From: CAVRQM01 sp963756975
Lineage (GTDB): Bacteria > Pseudomonadota > Alphaproteobacteria > Acetobacterales > Acetobacteraceae
Direction: 5' to 3'
NCBI GenBank assembly: GCA_963756975.1
Contig: CAVWPS010000002.1
Span: forward strand, 1,178,001 to 1,242,000
Length of the DNA: 64,000 nucleotides
Shown in pieces: positions 56,028 to 64,000 of the stretch. Position 1 is the first letter of the stretch; each line of letters begins with the position of its first letter. The position numbers were made by a program, and so were the translations under genes. Below the pieces are notes generated by a model. The model saw only the letters and a program-made list of their open reading frames with translations. It did not search any database and had not been told where the DNA came from.

Positions 56028-57272
56028 TCAGCCGAACGCGGCGCTGAGACCGCCGTAGACGCCGAGCGCGCAGGTCAGCCCCGCGACCGCGCAGACGACC
56101 CAGAGATAAAGGCCGCGCAGCCGAACCTCGTTCGGCAGGGCGCGCACGGACAGCGCGACCAGGAAGCCCAGCACGAGCGGCAGCAGCAGCGCGTTCATCA
56201 CCTCGACCCCGAGGCTAAGCGCCACGAGATCCTGATCGAACGCGACGAACAACGCGCCGCCGACCACGCACCCTGCGTAGCAGCCGTAGAACCATGGCGC
56301 CTGGCGCGGCCGGTCTTCCAGCGAACGGCGATAGCCGGCCACCTCGCCCAGGCCCCACGCCAATGCCAGCGTCGCCACGATCGCCGCGACCATGCCGGCC
56401 CCCACGACGCCGAGGCCGAACACCAGTTTTCCCGTCTGCTCGCCGAGGAACGGCGTCAGCGCCGCACTCATCTCGCCCACGGTGTCCAGCGACGTGTCCG
56501 GCTTGTGGCCGAGCGTCGCGGCGACCGCGATCAGGATGGCGGCCATGATCAGCTGGGTCAGCACGGCACCGAGCGCGGTGTCGACGCGGGCGGCGGTGAA
56601 ATGCCTCGGTTGGAGCCGCTTATCGGCGATCGCGGACTGCTGGTAGAATACCATCCAGGGCATGATGACCGCGCCGATGTTGGCGGCCACCAGATAGAGG
56701 TAGTTCCGGTCGGCCAGCGGAATGCTGCTCGCCTGCCGCAGCATCGTCCCGACATCCGGATGCGCGGCCCAGGCGACGCCGAAGAAGGCGAATTCGAACA
56801 GGCCGAAGATGATCGCGATCCGCTCGACCCGCTTGTAGCCGCCGGTCGCGGCCACCGCGAGCAGGGCGGCTGCGGCCAGCGACACGCTCGCGAGGCGAGG
56901 CACGCCATACAGCTCGCCGACGCCGGCGACGCCCGAAAACTCCGTCAGCAGCGCCCCCAGCGTCGCGACCGCGAGGCCCGCCGCCGACACCCAGGCCCAG
57001 AAGCGGCCGAACGTGTCGCGGATCAGCTCGCCATGGCCCCGGCCGGTGAAGATGCCCAGCCGCACAGTAAGTTCCTGAACCATATAGAGGATCGGCATCA
57101 GCACGAACTGCAGCGCGAGCAGCCGGTAGCCGTAGGCGACACCGCTCTGCCCGGCCGTGAGCACGGACCCCACGTCGGTGTCGGCCAGCATGACGACGAG
57201 GCCGGGACCGAACACGGCGAGCCAGCCGAGGCGGGCGGTCGGGCGCGACGTGGCGGTGGTCAGCGGCGGCAT
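56028..57272 (-). CDS. Nramp-family transporter with non-canonical metal-site motifs
   Basis: This 414-residue protein has about eleven helices and the overall Nramp pattern (LGIFTGRGHGELI after helix 2). The canonical first-helix DPGN is replaced by DTDVGS (residues 31-36), and the MPH of helix 6 is MPW (204-206). This belongs to a divergent Nramp branch whose metal choice may differ from Mn/Fe. The ATG at 57272 follows GGAG well. It is convergent with efeUOB, so shared iron control is not implied by the layout. Confidence 0.82.
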   Translation of the reverse strand: MPPLTTATSRPTARLGWLAVFGPGLVVMLADTDVGSVLTAGQSGVAYGYRLLALQFVLMPILYMVQELTVRLGIFTGRGHGELIRDTFGRFWAWVSAAGLAVATLGALLTEFSGVAGVGELYGVPRLASVSLAAAALLAVAATGGYKRVERIAIIFGLFEFAFFGVAWAAHPDVGTMLRQASSIPLADRNYLYLVAANIGAVIMPWMVFYQQSAIADKRLQPRHFTAARVDTALGAVLTQLIMAAILIAVAATLGHKPDTSLDTVGEMSAALTPFLGEQTGKLVFGLGVVGAGMVAAIVATLALAWGLGEVAGYRRSLEDRPRQAPWFYGCYAGCVVGGALFVAFDQDLVALSLGVEVMNALLLPLVLGFLVALSVRALPNEVRLRGLYLWVVCAVAGLTCALGVYGGLSAAFG

Positions 57273-57401
57273 CGAAAGGCTCCGGGGGCATAAAGATGCG
57301 AATGCTTCGCATTTGCGCGTGGGCGAAGCAAGCGGTTGCACGGCGGTCCGATTCTACGGCGGGCCGATTGCACGGCGGCGCTAGCCGTTGGACAACGCGG
57401 C

Positions 57402-58757
57402 ATGACGACGATGCCCACGCTTCGGCTGCACAACAGCCTGACCCGGCGAAAGGAAGCCTTCGCGCCGATCGACCCCGGTCACGTTCGCATGTACGTCTGC
57501 GGACCGACGGTGTACGATCTGCCGCATCTCGGGAACGCGCGGGCGGCGGTCGTTTTCGACGTGCTGGCGCGGCTGCTCCGGCATCTTTATCCGCGCGTCA
57601 CGTATGTCCGGAACCTCACCGACATCGACGACAAGATCAACGCGCGGGCCGCCGAACTCGGCGAGCCGATCGGCGCCCTGACCGCGCGGACGACCGCCGA
57701 GTACCACGCCGACATGACCGCCCTCGGCAACCTGCCGCCCGACATGGAGCCGACGGCGACGGCGCACATCCCGGAGATGGTGGAGCTGATCACGCGCCTG
57801 ATCGCGACCGGTCACGCGTACGAGGCGGCGGGGCACGTGCTGTTCTCGGTCGCGAGCGATCCCGGCTACGGCCGCCTGTCGGGCCGCACGCCGGACGAGC
57901 TGCTCGCGGGCGCGCGGGTCGAAATCGCCCCGTACAAGCGCGATCCGGGCGACTTCGTGCTGTGGAAACCGTCGACGCCCGACCTGCCCGGATGGGAGAC
58001 GCCGTGGGGACGCGGACGGCCGGGCTGGCATATCGAGTGCAGTGCCATGGCGTGGCGGTACCTCGGCGAGAATTTCGACATCCATGGCGGCGGCGGCGAC
58101 CTGATCTTTCCGCACCACGAGAACGAACTCGCGCAATCCTGCTGCGCCCTGCCCGGCTCCGGCTTCGCGCGGGTCTGGCTGCACAACGGGATGCTGCTCA
58201 TCGGCGGCGAGAAGATGAGCAAGAGTTTGGGCAATTTCCTGACCGTGCGCGACGTGGTTCCGACATGGCCGGGCGAAGCGGTGCGGCTCGCGCTGCTGTC
58301 GGCGCACTACCGTTCGACGCTCGATTTTTCGGAGACGGGCTTGACGGAGGCGCGCGGAACGCTCGACCGGTTTTACCGCGCGATCGAGCGCGCCGGCTGA
58401 CGTCGCACGAGACTGCCGGACGCGGTGCATGGACGCGCTGCTCGACGATCTGAACGTGCCCGGCGCGCTTGGCGCAGATGCACGCGCTCGCCGACCGGGC
58501 GCTGGCAGGGCGACGCGACGGCGGCGACCGCGTTGCGGAGCGCCGGTTCCGTGCTTGGGCTTTTGGGACCGACCCCGACGATGTGGTTTCATGGTGCGGA
58601 CGACGACGGCCGGCATCGATGCGGCGATCGCGGAACGCCTCGCTGCCCGCGCGGCCAAACGAGATTCGCCCGCGCCGACGCGATCCGGGCCGAGTTGGCC
58701 GCACAGGGCGTGCTGCTGGAGGACGGGCCGGGCGGCACGACCTGGCGTCGCGCGTGA
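57402..58757 (+). CDS. cysS: Cysteinyl-tRNA synthetase, cluster of frameshifts at 3' end
   Basis: The first 330 residues are intact: zinc Cys33 in MYVCGPTVYD, HLGN (42-45), the later zinc ligands in WHIECSAMA and HHENELAQS, and KMSKS in GGEKMSKSLGN. The C-terminal domain is split over three frames. Four one-base insertions (GG 58395, TT 58469, GGG 58508, GG 58608) and one deletion at TT 58665 restore a continuous tail ending AQGVLLEDGPGGTTWRRA, about 450 residues. An essential gene broken five times is implausible, so sequence errors are the likely cause. Confidence 0.88.
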
Positions 58758-58779
58758 GCGCGCATTGGAAGAAGGTCGC

Positions 58780-59553
58780 GTGACCGGCCGTAACGGCGGG
58801 GCCGACATCGGCCCGATCGGGGCCAGCCCGGTGGTCATCCTCGTCCGCCCGCAACTCGCCGACAACATCGGCGCGGTGGCACGCGCCATGGCCAATGGCG
58901 GGCTGTTCCACCTCCGTCTGGTGAGCCCCCGCGACGGCTGGCCGCAGGAGCATGCGTGGCGCACCGCGTCCGGCGCCGACCGGATTTTAGACGCGGCCAG
59001 CGTCCACGAGAGCGTGGCCGACGCGACCGCCGATCTGCAGCATGTGTTCGCCACCTGCCCGCGCCCGCGCCACGTCATCAAGCCGATTCTCACCGCGCGA
59101 GGGGCGGCGGCGGAACTGCGCGCCATCTGCGCCCGAAACCTCTCATGCGGCATCCTGTTCGGGCCGGAGCGCGCGGGGCTCGACAACGACGACATGGCGC
59201 AGGCCGACACGCTGGTCCGCTACCCGCTGAACCCCGCCTTCATGAGCCTGAACCTGAGCCAGGCGGTCATGGTGCTCGCCTACGAATGGTGGACGGCGGC
59301 CGACGAGACGCCCGCGAACGTGCTGATCACCAACGAAACCCGGGTCGCCTACAAGCGCGAGGTGGACCGGTTCCTCGACCACCTCGTCGGCCGCCTCGAC
59401 GCGGCCGGGTTCCTCGACAACCTGCCGAAGCGCCCCGGCATGGTCCGCAACATCCGCCACTTCTTCGAGCGCGGCGAGGTGACGGAGCAGGAGCTGCGCA
59501 GCCTGTTCGGCATGGTGACCGAGCTGTCGCGGCGGCCGATGCGCGATCAGTGA
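58780..59553 (+). CDS. TrmJ-like SPOUT RNA methyltransferase
   Basis: This 257-residue protein of the TrmH family, group 1 (TrmJ type), methylates the 2'-O of a tRNA nucleotide, usually position 32. Knot motifs are VRPQLADNIGAVARAMANGG, GILFGPERAGLDNDD and YPLNPAFMSLNLSQAVMVLAYE in part. The GTG start at 58780 is tentative; a GTG at 58754 overlapping the cysS stop leads only nine codons before a stop in its own frame. It overlaps the convergent EAL-like gene by 7 bp. Confidence 0.88.
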   Translation: MTGRNGGADIGPIGASPVVILVRPQLADNIGAVARAMANGGLFHLRLVSPRDGWPQEHAWRTASGADRILDAASVHESVADATADLQHVFATCPRPRHVIKPILTARGAAAELRAICARNLSCGILFGPERAGLDNDDMAQADTLVRYPLNPAFMSLNLSQAVMVLAYEWWTAADETPANVLITNETRVAYKREVDRFLDHLVGRLDAAGFLDNLPKRPGMVRNIRHFFERGEVTEQELRSLFGMVTELSRRPMRDQ

Positions 59554-60689
59554 TCGGCCGCGAACAGCGTAATGCCGTTGACACGCCCCCAGGCCCGCGC
59601 GGCCAGACCGTTGGCGCGGCCCAGGACCAGCATCGCGCGGTCGATCGACGACGGCGGTTCCCAGTCGCCCAGCGCCTCGGTCCAGCGAAGCCGCACGAGA
59701 TCGGCGCCGAGCCGGTTGAGCGGCAGCATCGCGACCTGCGACGGGGTGCTGAGACGGACGAGCACCCGGTAGCCCCGCTTTCGCGAAATGTCGCGCGCGG
59801 CGGCGAAACGGGCTGGGTCGGAGAGCGCGTCGGCCGGCTGGAGTTCGACGATGATCTGGCCGCGAAGCTGACGGGGTAGTGCGGTGTCGAAGCGCTGAAA
59901 CTCCGGTCCGAGCACGCTGGCGACGTTGAGGTTGAGCGAGAACGGCGACGCATCGGCCAGCTCGCCCGGCCGGGCGAGCAGGGTCAGCATCCGCCGGTCG
60001 AGCGTGCGGGTCAGCCTGCGGAACAGCCACGGGTCGGCGCGAAGGTCGATGTCGGGCAGCATCGTCGCCCCGAGATCGGGCAGCGATAGCGTGCGCTCCT
60101 CCCATGCGAGGCGCGTCTGACCATCCGGCGACATCCGGCGCACCGGCCGGCGCCGGGTCAGGCGCGAGATGTCGGCGTCGGCCAGCCGCGTCTCCAGCGA
60201 CGCGAGATCCGCCAGGGTCAGCGGCGGCTTGCCGGCCGGCTCGACCGGGGCAGGCGCCGGCGGCGGAACCAGCAACCGGCGCAGCGCCACGCCGTCGCGC
60301 GGCAGGATCAGATGCTGGGTCAGGCGCGCGGTGTCGCCGTCCAGCAAGTCGCCGAACAGGTGCGCCACCGCCGCGCGCACCCGGCCAAGCAGCGGCCCCG
60401 CTTCCCCCCGCCAGACGATGATCGTGTCCGCCTGCGAGGGATAGAACACGCGCGCCCGGTCGCATGCCTGCAACGGCTCGACCGCCACGCGCGCGAGCCG
60501 GACATGGTGCGGGCGGCACAATTCGGGCGGCAGCGGCGACAGGCGGAGCACCAGCGCATGCCGCTCGACCCCGGCCGCCTCGCAGGCTTCGAGCAGGCCG
60601 GCGAGCGCCGCGTTGTCGGCGGTGGTGCGGGCGCGCGAGACGTCGCCCTCCGTCTCGGTCCGGGCGGGCCGCCGGACGGTGGTGATCAT
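59547..60689 (-). CDS. Degenerate EAL-like protein (second of pair)
   Basis: This 380-residue protein has a C-terminal half that follows the EAL fold (LNLNVASVLGPEF, IIVELQPADAL, a helix, then ADLVRLRW) but lacks the EAL triplet and the usual catalytic Glu and Asp residues. The N-terminal half (LVLRLSPLPPELCRPHHVRL) may be a second degenerate nucleotide-cyclase or PDE-like domain. It is probably a non-enzymatic cyclic-di-GMP sensor or protein-binding module. The ATG at 60689 overlaps the upstream paralogue as ATGA. Confidence 0.7.
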   Translation of the reverse strand: MITTVRRPARTETEGDVSRARTTADNAALAGLLEACEAAGVERHALVLRLSPLPPELCRPHHVRLARVAVEPLQACDRARVFYPSQADTIIVWRGEAGPLLGRVRAAVAHLFGDLLDGDTARLTQHLILPRDGVALRRLLVPPPAPAPVEPAGKPPLTLADLASLETRLADADISRLTRRRPVRRMSPDGQTRLAWEERTLSLPDLGATMLPDIDLRADPWLFRRLTRTLDRRMLTLLARPGELADASPFSLNLNVASVLGPEFQRFDTALPRQLRGQIIVELQPADALSDPARFAAARDISRKRGYRVLVRLSTPSQVAMLPLNRLGADLVRLRWTEALGDWEPPSSIDRAMLVLGRANGLAARAWGRVNGITLFAADH

Positions 60690-62029
60690 GCGGCCAGCGT
60701 CGCGGCGGCCAGCGTCGCGGCATCGTGGCTCGCGTCGTTCAGGCGCACGGGGTCGCCGCATCCGGCCCGGCCGGCCAGCGTGCCCGAGCCGGCGCGGTCG
60801 ACGCATTGCCGCAACGTGCAGGCGGGCGCGTGGGCGCAGGCGGCGAGCCGGGTCGCGGCCAGCATCGCGTCGACGTGCCGCCCCTGAAACCGCCGGATCC
60901 CGTGGGCGCGTCCCCAGCGCAACGCCGCCTCGGTTTCGGCGCGGTGCAGGACGACGCGATCGAGCCCGACATCCCGCAAGGCCGCGTCCAGCCCGCGTGC
61001 CTCGATCCCGGCCAGTTCCGGCGTCCAGTCGAGTTTCAGGATGTCGGGCCGGAGCGCGCCGATGCGCGCCGTCAGCATCGCCATGTGGGTCACGCCGTCC
61101 AGCACCAGCGCGAATCCGTGCCGCGCCAGGATGTCGCGGGCCGCCTCGACACCGTCCGGGTCGGCGCAGGCTTCGAGCAGCGACAGTTCGACCCCGATCG
61201 TCGCCCCGGCCCCGACGCAGGCGGCGGCGAACGCGGCGAACGCGGGCGAGCCGACCGTGGCCGCCGAAAGATTGAGGTGGAGCGGGCACCCGTCCGCCAC
61301 GGCGTCGAGCGGGCCGCCCCGGCCCAGCGCCTCGGCCGCCATCGCCAGCATTCGGGCGTCGAGCCGGCCGGCCAGATACCGGCCCAGAAACGGGTCGCCG
61401 CCCCCGTCGCCGGTCCAAAATCCCAACTCGTCCAGGCCGGCCACCGACAGCGTCGCCTCGCGGTACAGCGGGGTCAGGCCGTGGCCCGGCTCGATCGACA
61501 CCGCCGTCTGCCGCCGCCGCACCAGCTGGGCCGGCGCGATCCCCGCCAAGGCGGCGTCCAGGTCGCGCGCCCGCTCGGTCTCGCTCCCCGCGCGAGCGGC
61601 GGGGCCTGCTTGGACGGCATCGTCCGGCACCAGCTCCTCCCGGCGCGCGCGCACGTACAGCAAAAGTTGCCCCGCGTCGGTCGCGAGCGGCCAGATGCTG
61701 ACGATGCTGCCAGGGTCGGGCACGTCGGCCCGCAACAGGCGCCCGAGCACGCCCGGCAGTCCGGCGGCATCGGCCGAACCGCCGGGCGTGGACCCGGCGG
61801 CGCACAGCAAGGCCAGATCGCCGTTGCGAAGGCGATGCAGGCTGCCGTCCTGTGCCAGGGCGACATCCTCCATCAACGCCTCGGCGATCCGCCGGTGGTG
61901 CGGCCGCGGACCGGGCGGCTTCACGCGCGAAAGATGCAGCACGATCGCGACCCGCCCGGCCGGCCGCATGGCCCATCGCCGCGCATGCTCCGCAAGGCCG
62001 TCCTCGTCGCCCGCGCCGGTCGTCCGCAT
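60686..62029 (-). CDS. Degenerate EAL-like protein (first of pair)
   Basis: This 447-residue protein has an EAL-like C-terminal region: PLHLNLSAATVGSPAF corresponds to the LNLS segment, VELSLLEA to ELTE, LVLDGVTHMAM to the DDFG region and LKLDWTPEL to the KID region. The first-strand EAL triplet and the paired Asp are missing, so phosphodiesterase activity is unlikely. The N-terminal part (about 1-150) has an incomplete GGDEF-like or other domain without a GGDEF triplet. It is coupled to a second degenerate copy. Confidence 0.72.
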   Translation of the reverse strand: MRTTGAGDEDGLAEHARRWAMRPAGRVAIVLHLSRVKPPGPRPHHRRIAEALMEDVALAQDGSLHRLRNGDLALLCAAGSTPGGSADAAGLPGVLGRLLRADVPDPGSIVSIWPLATDAGQLLLYVRARREELVPDDAVQAGPAARAGSETERARDLDAALAGIAPAQLVRRRQTAVSIEPGHGLTPLYREATLSVAGLDELGFWTGDGGGDPFLGRYLAGRLDARMLAMAAEALGRGGPLDAVADGCPLHLNLSAATVGSPAFAAFAAACVGAGATIGVELSLLEACADPDGVEAARDILARHGFALVLDGVTHMAMLTARIGALRPDILKLDWTPELAGIEARGLDAALRDVGLDRVVLHRAETEAALRWGRAHGIRRFQGRHVDAMLAATRLAACAHAPACTLRQCVDRAGSGTLAGRAGCGDPVRLNDASHDAATLAAATLAA

Positions 62030-62109
62030 CGGTCACCCCTAAAACCCTTTCACAGGCTGGGCATCGAGAGTGACCGAACGGTTAATCCATGGCGCGCCAG
62101 TTGGCCGTC

Positions 62110-62137
62110 GTCAGCTCGCCGGCGTCAGCTCGCCGGC
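62110..62137. repeat. Two tandem copies of a 14-bp unit
   Basis: GTCAGCTCGCCGGC occurs twice in direct tandem. The second copy contains the stop codon of the DUF4142 lipoprotein gene, so it probably arose by slippage at the gene end and added an extra copy downstream. Confidence 0.9.
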
Positions 62138-62697
62138 TGCATCACCCGGCCACCGAGACGGCGCGCGGTGTCGAGATGCATCTGCAGCGCCGGGATGCTG
62201 TTTTGGGCGAACGCCTTCACGTCCGGATCGGTGCCGGTCTGCGCTTCGTTCTGGAACACTTTCAGCGTCGCCGCGTGATCGGTCGCCTGACCGTTCAGGT
62301 ATGCGACGTCGAAGGCGCGGCCGTGCAAACCTTGCAGTTGCGCGAACGAGTTGGTGTGGGCGGTGTCCATCGTGTCCGGCGGCGTGACGCCCTTGGTCTG
62401 CGCGAGGCGGGTCAGCTGCTGGTTCATCGTCGTGTGCTCGTCGACCATGCGGGTCGCGAACGCCTTGACCGTCTGGCGGCCGGCCTGATCGCGGGCGAGC
62501 TGGCCGAACGTGACCTCCTCGATGCCGGAGCGCGAGGCGAGGTCGAAGAACGTGGCGTCGGTGGTCGACAGGGTCGGCGTGGTCTGCGCCTGCACCGCCC
62601 CCTGCACTGCGGTGGCGGCCTTGTCGCCGGATGCGCAACCGGCAAGGCTTAGGATTGCGGTGGCGGCGAGGATACTCAGGCGGGCGCGGTTCATCAT
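62125..62697 (-). CDS. DUF4142 lipoprotein
   Basis: This 190-residue protein has a lipoprotein signal with lipobox LAGC (MMNRARLSILAATAIL start) and a DUF4142 ferritin-like helical domain: ATFFDLASRSGIEEVTFGQLA, ATRMVDEHTTMNQQL and VAYLNGQATDHAATLKVFQNEA in part. Family members are envelope proteins of unclear function, often stress-related. GGAG lies 8 bases before the first ATG. It is divergent from the cupin gene. Confidence 0.88.
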   Translation of the reverse strand: MMNRARLSILAATAILSLAGCASGDKAATAVQGAVQAQTTPTLSTTDATFFDLASRSGIEEVTFGQLARDQAGRQTVKAFATRMVDEHTTMNQQLTRLAQTKGVTPPDTMDTAHTNSFAQLQGLHGRAFDVAYLNGQATDHAATLKVFQNEAQTGTDPDVKAFAQNSIPALQMHLDTARRLGGRVMQPAS

Positions 62698-62759
62698 CGA
62701 TGCAACTCCGATCCGTGATGGGGTTTGACGGCAACGCGACATGCGGCGGGAGGTTTTAC

Positions 62760-63212
62760 ATGACCGATTGGCGTGAGGACGGCGTGCGGGTGATCCCGGC
62801 GGACAGCCTGGACGGGAATACGCCCCAGACGCCCGGCATGGAACGGGCGGCCGCGGTCAACGCGGCACGGGTCGGCGCGCAACGCATCTGGGCGGGGACG
62901 GTGAAGATCGAGCCGGATGCGAAAACCGGCGCGCACCATCATGGTGCGCTGGAAAGCGTCATCTACGTCGTGCGCGGTCGGGCGCGGATGCGCTGGGGCG
63001 AACAGCTCGAATTCACCGCCGAGGCCGGGCCGGGCGACTTCATCTACATCCCGCCCTACGTGCCCCACCAGGAGATCAACGCCGCGTCGGACGCGCCGCT
63101 CGAATGCGTGGTCGTGCGCAGCGACAACGAGGCGGTGGTCGTGAACCTCGATATCACGGCCGCCGAAGCGCCGACGACGGTGCGCTGGATCGATCCGATC
63201 CATAAGCACTAA
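62760..63212 (+). CDS. Cupin domain protein
   Basis: This 150-residue single cupin has its first motif in GAHHHGALESVIYVVRG with three adjacent His and a Glu, and its second in PGDFIYIPPYVPHQEIN. The His/Glu set suits a bound metal such as Mn, Ni or Fe. No substrate can be inferred. The ATG at 62760 has GGGAGG 7 bases upstream; the longer frame before it lies over the divergent promoter. Its end overlaps the last gene of the window. Confidence 0.85.
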   Translation: MTDWREDGVRVIPADSLDGNTPQTPGMERAAAVNAARVGAQRIWAGTVKIEPDAKTGAHHHGALESVIYVVRGRARMRWGEQLEFTAEAGPGDFIYIPPYVPHQEINAASDAPLECVVVRSDNEAVVVNLDITAAEAPTTVRWIDPIHKH

Positions 63213-64000
63213 GCGAGGTCCAGCCGGCGAGCCGCACGCGCTCCACCAGCGCCATGTGGGGCACGGTCAGCGCGGCCAGGCCCACGAACACCAGTTGGAC
63301 GATCTTGGCGTCCAGCGTGGTGCCGCCGAGCCACCACCAGCCGGCGGCGGCCAGGCATGTCACGCCGAGCATCGGGATGACGGCGGTCGCCAGCAGCGTG
63401 CGGCTATGCGCGAAGCTGGCGGTGCGCAGGATGTGGCGGGCGCTGTGCATGCCGCAGAAGAACACGGCGAAGGCCGGCAGCGGCGGCATCAGCGTGGCCA
63501 GGATTGCGACGGCGGCCAGTTCGATCCCAGAGACGGTGTCTTTTCGCGCCCGTAACAGCGCCGCCAAGGCGAGCGCGATCAGCCACGGCCAGCCGATCCT
63601 GTGCAGCGCGGCCGCGATCGTCGTGGCGGCACCGGCCGGGACCAGGGCTGCGAACAGGCGTGCCACATCCGCCCCGTGCAGCAGCGCCGGCAGCACGATG
63701 ATCGCGCCGCCGTACAGAACGCGCGTCGGCCAGGGCGTCCCCTGTATCGGATCGCCCGAGAAATGCGCGGCGGACATGACGAGGAACGCGGCGAGGAACA
63801 GCGCCGGCGACAGGCGCCACACCGCGACGACCATCGCGGCCAGCGCAAGGTATGCGAGCGCGAACACGGCCCACTGCCCGGTCGCGCGCAGCCGGTATGT
63901 CGCGGCGGCGAAGATCGGGTCGAGCGCGCCGTGCGGCACGCCGAGCACCACGATGAGCGCGGCCAAGCGTCAGCAGTTCGAGGCGCGGACCGGGCGGCGG
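63154..64000 (-). CDS. Brp/Blh-family beta-carotene 15,15'-dioxygenase, 5' end outside window
   Basis: This polytopic membrane protein (about 270 visible residues) cleaves beta-carotene to retinal. The conserved iron-ligand His are in GVPHGALD, AAHFSGD, GMHSARH and VPHMALVE, the Brp/Blh pattern. The frame stops in TGA just before a TTG at 63966; dropping one base of the AA at 63965-63966 extends it to LTLAALIVVLGVPHG and out of the window, so this is another likely one-base insertion. The C-terminus overlaps the cupin by 59 bp. Retinal production implies a rhodopsin, expected upstream but not visible. Confidence 0.85.

Overview
The window is about 64 kb of high-GC DNA that reads as an alphaproteobacterial chromosome, most likely Acetobacteraceae or another Rhodospirillales lineage. 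Support comes from a bcsA-bcsB fusion followed by bcsD, the cobS-cobT-J-protein-bolA neighbourhood, a ccmC-to-ccmI block, a SAM-II-type riboswitch before metZ, and a GTTC-N7-GTTC operator of the alphaproteobacterial LexA type. The placement is inferred from gene content, not from an alignment. There are no phage, insertion-sequence, CRISPR or plasmid genes. Genes are packed tightly, often joined by ATGA, GTGA or TGATG overlaps, and no gap exceeds about 240 bases.

Layout. 1-6.6 kb: the 3' part of a giant repeat protein (repeats of 187-191 residues) and a divergent pair of GT61 glycosyltransferases. 6.6-12.3 kb: cytochrome c maturation genes ccmC-D-E-F-G-H-I plus a dienelactone-hydrolase-like gene. 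12.4-16.5 kb: YciI, EVE, two DUF29 proteins, acetyl-CoA synthetase and a small orphan. 16.5-18.2 kb: two coupled secreted proteins, one rhodanese-like. 18.3-21.1 kb: a DNA-repair operon (radical SAM protein plus UdgX) under a likely SOS box, with a palindromic repeat read into the UdgX tail. 21.2-28.8 kb: an MFS transporter, a DegQ-type protease with two-component system and small secreted protein, and HrpB. 28.8-36.8 kb: a DsbD-like reductase and a cellulose operon (proline-rich protein, BcsAB, BcsD). 36.9-39.5 kb: tRNA-Gly, SAM-II riboswitch, metZ, apaG, folE. 39.4-47.2 kb: transporters, a PDZ protein, cysQ, a threonylcarbamoyl-AMP synthase and a DUF892 protein. 47.3-51.8 kb: cobT, cobS, a J-domain protein, bolA and small genes. 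51.8-57.3 kb: an SDR, efeUOB behind a Fur-like dyad, and an unusual Nramp. 57.4-64 kb: cysS, trmJ-like gene, two degenerate EAL proteins, a DUF4142 lipoprotein, a cupin, and the start-truncated Brp/Blh carotene dioxygenase.

Themes that connect genes: extracellular matrix (repeat protein, GT61 pair, cellulose operon with a PilZ domain, EAL-like proteins); periplasmic redox (ccm genes, DsbD, rhodanese-like protein); DNA damage repair; iron uptake; and retinal synthesis.

A second strong pattern is technical. Eleven otherwise well conserved genes carry a total of 18 apparent frameshifts. Seventeen are one-base insertions, mostly in 2-3-base homopolymers, and removing them restores normal family length where that can be judged. 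I therefore annotate these as intact genes with probable sequence errors, not pseudogenes.
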